NCBI GenBank assembly: GCA_015680685.1
Contig: MNCI01008651.1
Coordinates: 700,047 to 764,046 of the forward strand
Length of the DNA stretch: 64,000 nt
Direction of reading: 5' to 3'
Source: Gnetum montanum
Taxonomy: Eukaryota > Streptophyta > Gnetopsida > Gnetales > Gnetaceae
In this document: piece after piece, positions 61,658 to 64,000 of the stretch
How the letters are laid out: each line of letters opens with the position of its first letter
Position numbering within the stretch: position 1 is the stretch's first letter
The notes under the pieces: generated by a model
Told to the model about the DNA's origin: nothing
What the model saw: the letters and a program-made list of their open reading frames with translations, nothing else
Databases searched by the model: none
Program-made: the position numbers and the translations under genes

Positions 61658-62530
61658 TGATGAACTATATTTTATCTAGCTTGAATATTAGATATTTGAT
61701 ATTGAAGCCTTGATATCGAGGCCCAAGAAACAATGTTGGATATCTGATATCGTGGCATGTGTGCCAACCTATAAATATAGCATTTAGATGCAAGGTTTGG
61801 GCATAGGTTAATTAGTTAATAGAATAGCCAAACTCTTGTAGTTTTACTTCATAGTCTTAGAGAATAGTCAGTGAGTGCCTATAGTGTGGATCTTAGTCAG
61901 TTGTACGACATCTTATTCAAGTAGCAATGAACTTGGACACATTCCATGAATGACAATAAGATTAAGATTGATTCTTATTCATTACAGCACTTTGAATTAG
62001 ATTAGATTTACTTTCCATGCAATTTACTTTTCATGTACTTAGTTAATATTTATAGTTTCATGCATATTAATGAATTGGCAAAATGAGTGCAACCAATTTT
62101 GAGTCTAGACACATATTCGCTTGGTAAACCCAGCAACATTATTGTTTGGTTCACCCATTAGCATAGTTCTTGGTAATTCTAGTAGTGGATATGTGGATTT
62201 AGGATGTGTATGACAAGCTGGGAATGGACACTCATTACCTGTAGGCTAGCTTAGACTTTACTTTCCATTGTTAATTAGATTAAATAATTAGTTTCTTTAT
62301 TATCCTTAGGAGTAGCATAAGGCCATAATAACATCAATTATCATATGCCTCACTTTGGACTAAACCATACATAACAAAGCTACCACTAGTCTAAGTGGGA
62401 AGACAATGAACTATGATCAAGACATAACGATCTAGATGTACAACTAGTCCCATCCTTGGAGTTTGATCAAATTGTTTATGAATGCTTGTGATTCATATGG
62501 TTGGGCGTAGGGGTACCTTGTCGCTCATCA
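61658..62530 (+). repeat. 3' LTR of the 55290-62530 element
   Basis: 873 bp, starting TGATGAACTAT directly after the polypurine tract and ending CGCTCATCA. TATA box 61770-61777. Same block order as the 5' LTR with many transitions. Confidence 0.85.
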
Positions 62531-62535
62531 ACTAT

Positions 62536-63541
62536 CTAAACCATTAGTTAAGCAACTAAGACAAAATGAAAAGAAAAGAACTCACAAGATTTAAATAAAG
62601 TAGCTGAATTGATGATGTAATTAAAAACCATTCTTATCAGTAATCTTCAATACTTCTTCTAAGTTCCTCCCCCATCCTTTTTTTTATTCTACCCTTGAAG
62701 CTCTTTTATAGTGGCTTCATGGTAGTTACAAACATTATGGAAGATTAAGGGTAGTTACAACCACCATAGGAGTTAGTTATAACTACCATAGAGATCAAAA
62801 AGGTATAGTTACCAAGTGTCCTATTTAGTAGTTACAACATCATGGGAAATTAAAAATTACTTACAACCACCATGGTAGTTAGTTATAACTACCATAGATA
62901 TTAAAATCTATAATTGACATGTGTCCTATTGATATAGGATGTTTAATAACTATCCCATGGATTCCCTTTCTCCTTTAATAATAGCTCTTTTCTTATTTTT
63001 CTTATTTTTTAAATTCTTTATGAAGTCTATCTTTATACAATATTTGTCCAATACCTTGAATAAATCTTTTAACATAATAAAGCTTTCAATAAGTAAAAAA
63101 AAATTCCTTTACTTTAAAAGAAAGCATATCATTATTCATGTCATCATTGATTACCCTATTCCAAGGAGGAAATGGCAAGCTATCCAATGAAGATGGTGGA
63201 TAGGGCAACTTTGGCATATTGTAAGTATTCAATTCTTTGCATCAGCTACTTGCACTTGATGCTCTCTACCATGAGCTTGCTTGTGCTCTGTGGCTTTGCA
63301 TCATAAAACCTCTCAAGCAGTGCTTGCTAAAAATCCATCATCATCATCTCATGGGCACAATATTTCATCAACATTGGCATACCATCACCAAGATGTGGTG
63401 TCACCACTTGCCAATACACTACCCTACTTATTGACATATCATACACCACCTCCACCTATGGCCACAGCATTGATCTTACCATAGTAAGCCTAATGTAATC
63501 CATCCTACTCATACTCATAGAAAGATAGTTCTCCTCGTATG
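62536..63541 (-). repeat. Family C 5' LTR, right half
   Basis: It resumes the LTR after the inserted element and matches 50310-51331 (for example AAGCAACTAAG, the AGTTATAACTACCAT words, and TCATACTCATAGAAAGATAG at the end). Similarity stops near 63541. Confidence 0.7.
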
Positions 63542-63544
63542 TTG

Positions 63545-64000
63545 TGCTCAGATAATTTTTCTTGGACTGCAACATCTACTATTTTGTAGGTAAGTAGGAC
63601 TAAAGGTAAAATCCACATGCTATTCAATAAATAGCATCTCGTGAATGTACTCCATGCATAGGTTCTTGGCTTGCTCAACAATCTCCATGATCATCGTCTG
63701 CAAACTTGCAAATAAAGTTAGGTACATGCTACAGTGTGTAGCCACCATGTGTTGGACCAACCTCTCCAAGTACTTCCATGATGCCTGAAGAAGCTCCTCT
63801 ACCACCAATGTCAGGCTTTCAATTAAACCATTCAATATGCTATGAAACACTACATGTAGTAGAAAATTTGGGAGCCCATCACCTATGACAGAGTTTTGGA
63901 AGAATTCATCATCCATCTTGGCCTCAATAGTTCTTTTTGTAGCAAGTCAAGAAAGTTCTATTTCAGAATGGAGCCAATTTCCTTGGATATCTAGTAAGGC
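63545..64000 (-). pseudogene. Fragment resembling a plant dynamin-related protein (DRP4-like) stalk region
   Basis: One minus-strand frame from the window edge to about 63560 encodes about 145 residues with two in-frame stops (TGA near 63950, TAG near 63615). The text includes FFQNSVIGDGLPNFLLHVVF, WKYLERLVQHMVATHCSMY and LQTMIMEIVEQAKNL, then a tail HVDFTFSPTYLQ. Spacing and wording resemble the dynamin middle domain of plant DRP4 proteins, where the last helix precedes a D-Y-T-C-N-P-x-Y-like motif; here it reads D-F-T-F-S-P-T-Y. No GTPase domain is in the window. It may be a captured or dead gene piece abutting the family C LTR. Assignment is by eye. Confidence 0.45.

Larger units (their letters stand above)
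55290..62530 (+). mobile_element. Complete family A element inserted in the family C LTR
   Basis: LTRs 55290-56161 and 61658-62530, target duplication ACTAT (55285-55289 and 62531-62535). The undisturbed LTR copy at about 50305 (GAGTACTATCTAAACC) confirms the empty site. Internal parts: primer-binding site 56163-56180, gag from 56292, a nested solo LTR (58269-59208), protease largely deleted, 3' non-coding region and polypurine tract CATGGGGGTA (61649-61657). Without the solo LTR it would be about 6.3 kb. The LTRs differ by roughly 15% by eye, so it is older than the copy at 38033. It has no pol. Confidence 0.85.
49319..63541 (-). mobile_element. Family C Ty3/gypsy element with about 2-kb LTRs, minus strand, interrupted
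   Basis: The left copy (49319-51331) and the right copy (54309-55289 plus 62536-63541) of a roughly 2-kb direct repeat flank gag-protease and an RNase H relic on the minus strand. The right copy is the 5' LTR and is split by the family A element at 55290-62530. TG...CA ends are clear on the left copy; the right copy ends CGTATG where CATACA is expected. Flanking bases (CATAA and TTGTG) do not form a target duplication, so one end may be recombined. RT and integrase are absent between protease (about 52400) and RNase H (about 52115). Confidence 0.65.

Overview
This window is repeat-derived plant nuclear DNA, AT-rich and almost completely built of old, nested LTR retrotransposons. I found no convincing intact host gene, rRNA, tRNA or CRISPR array. 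The mix of Athila-like and Tat-lineage Ty3/gypsy elements, a plant LINE with a zinc-binding C-terminus, a fragment resembling plant dynamin-related protein 4, and very old, CpG-depleted, stop-riddled copies suggests a large-genome seed plant. A gymnosperm is plausible but not proven. A 20-N assembly gap lies at 34163-34182.

Three LTR families explain most of the sequence. Family A is Athila-like: its LTRs of 0.85-1.08 kb begin TGATGA and end TCATCA, its primer-binding site resembles the complement of tRNA-Asp, and its polypurine tract is a G-run (CATGGGGGTA). It carries gag and protease but no reverse transcriptase or integrase in any copy here. Family B is a 19.4-kb Tat-lineage giant at 9476-28907 with ORF1, gag, protease, RT, two RNase H domains and integrase. 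It also holds an intron-containing antisense gene lodged between protease and RT. Family C is a Ty3/gypsy element with about 2-kb LTRs, on the minus strand at 49319-63541.

Layout, left to right. 1-9475 holds two diverged copies of a family A 3' unit: leader, accessory ORF with a long predicted coiled coil, and (after copy 1) an LTR at 5093-5996. The Tat giant is inserted just before the polypurine tract of the second unit, with target duplication TCCAA. Next come a shared LTR (28979-29837), a degraded family A gag-pro body, a 5'-truncated LINE inserted in it, and another LTR (36257-37103). A complete minus-strand family A element occupies 38033-45574 (target duplication ATCAT). Then 45575-48550 is unassigned and 48551-49318 is a truncated family A LTR. 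Family C element 49319-63541 has its 5' LTR split by a complete family A element (55290-62530, target duplication ACTAT), which is itself interrupted by a solo LTR (58269-59208, target duplication CCAAT). The last 0.45 kb looks like a dynamin-related gene fragment on the minus strand.

None of these elements appears able to move by itself. RT, protease, RNase H and integrase active-site residues are changed, and internal stops are common. In one long frame all ten internal stops are TAG or TGA, which fits cytosine-methylation decay. The most interesting signals are the spliced antisense gene inside the Tat element, the inverted-repeat motif array shared by its LTRs and central region, the GATATC palindromes of family A LTRs, and the pol-less architecture of family A.
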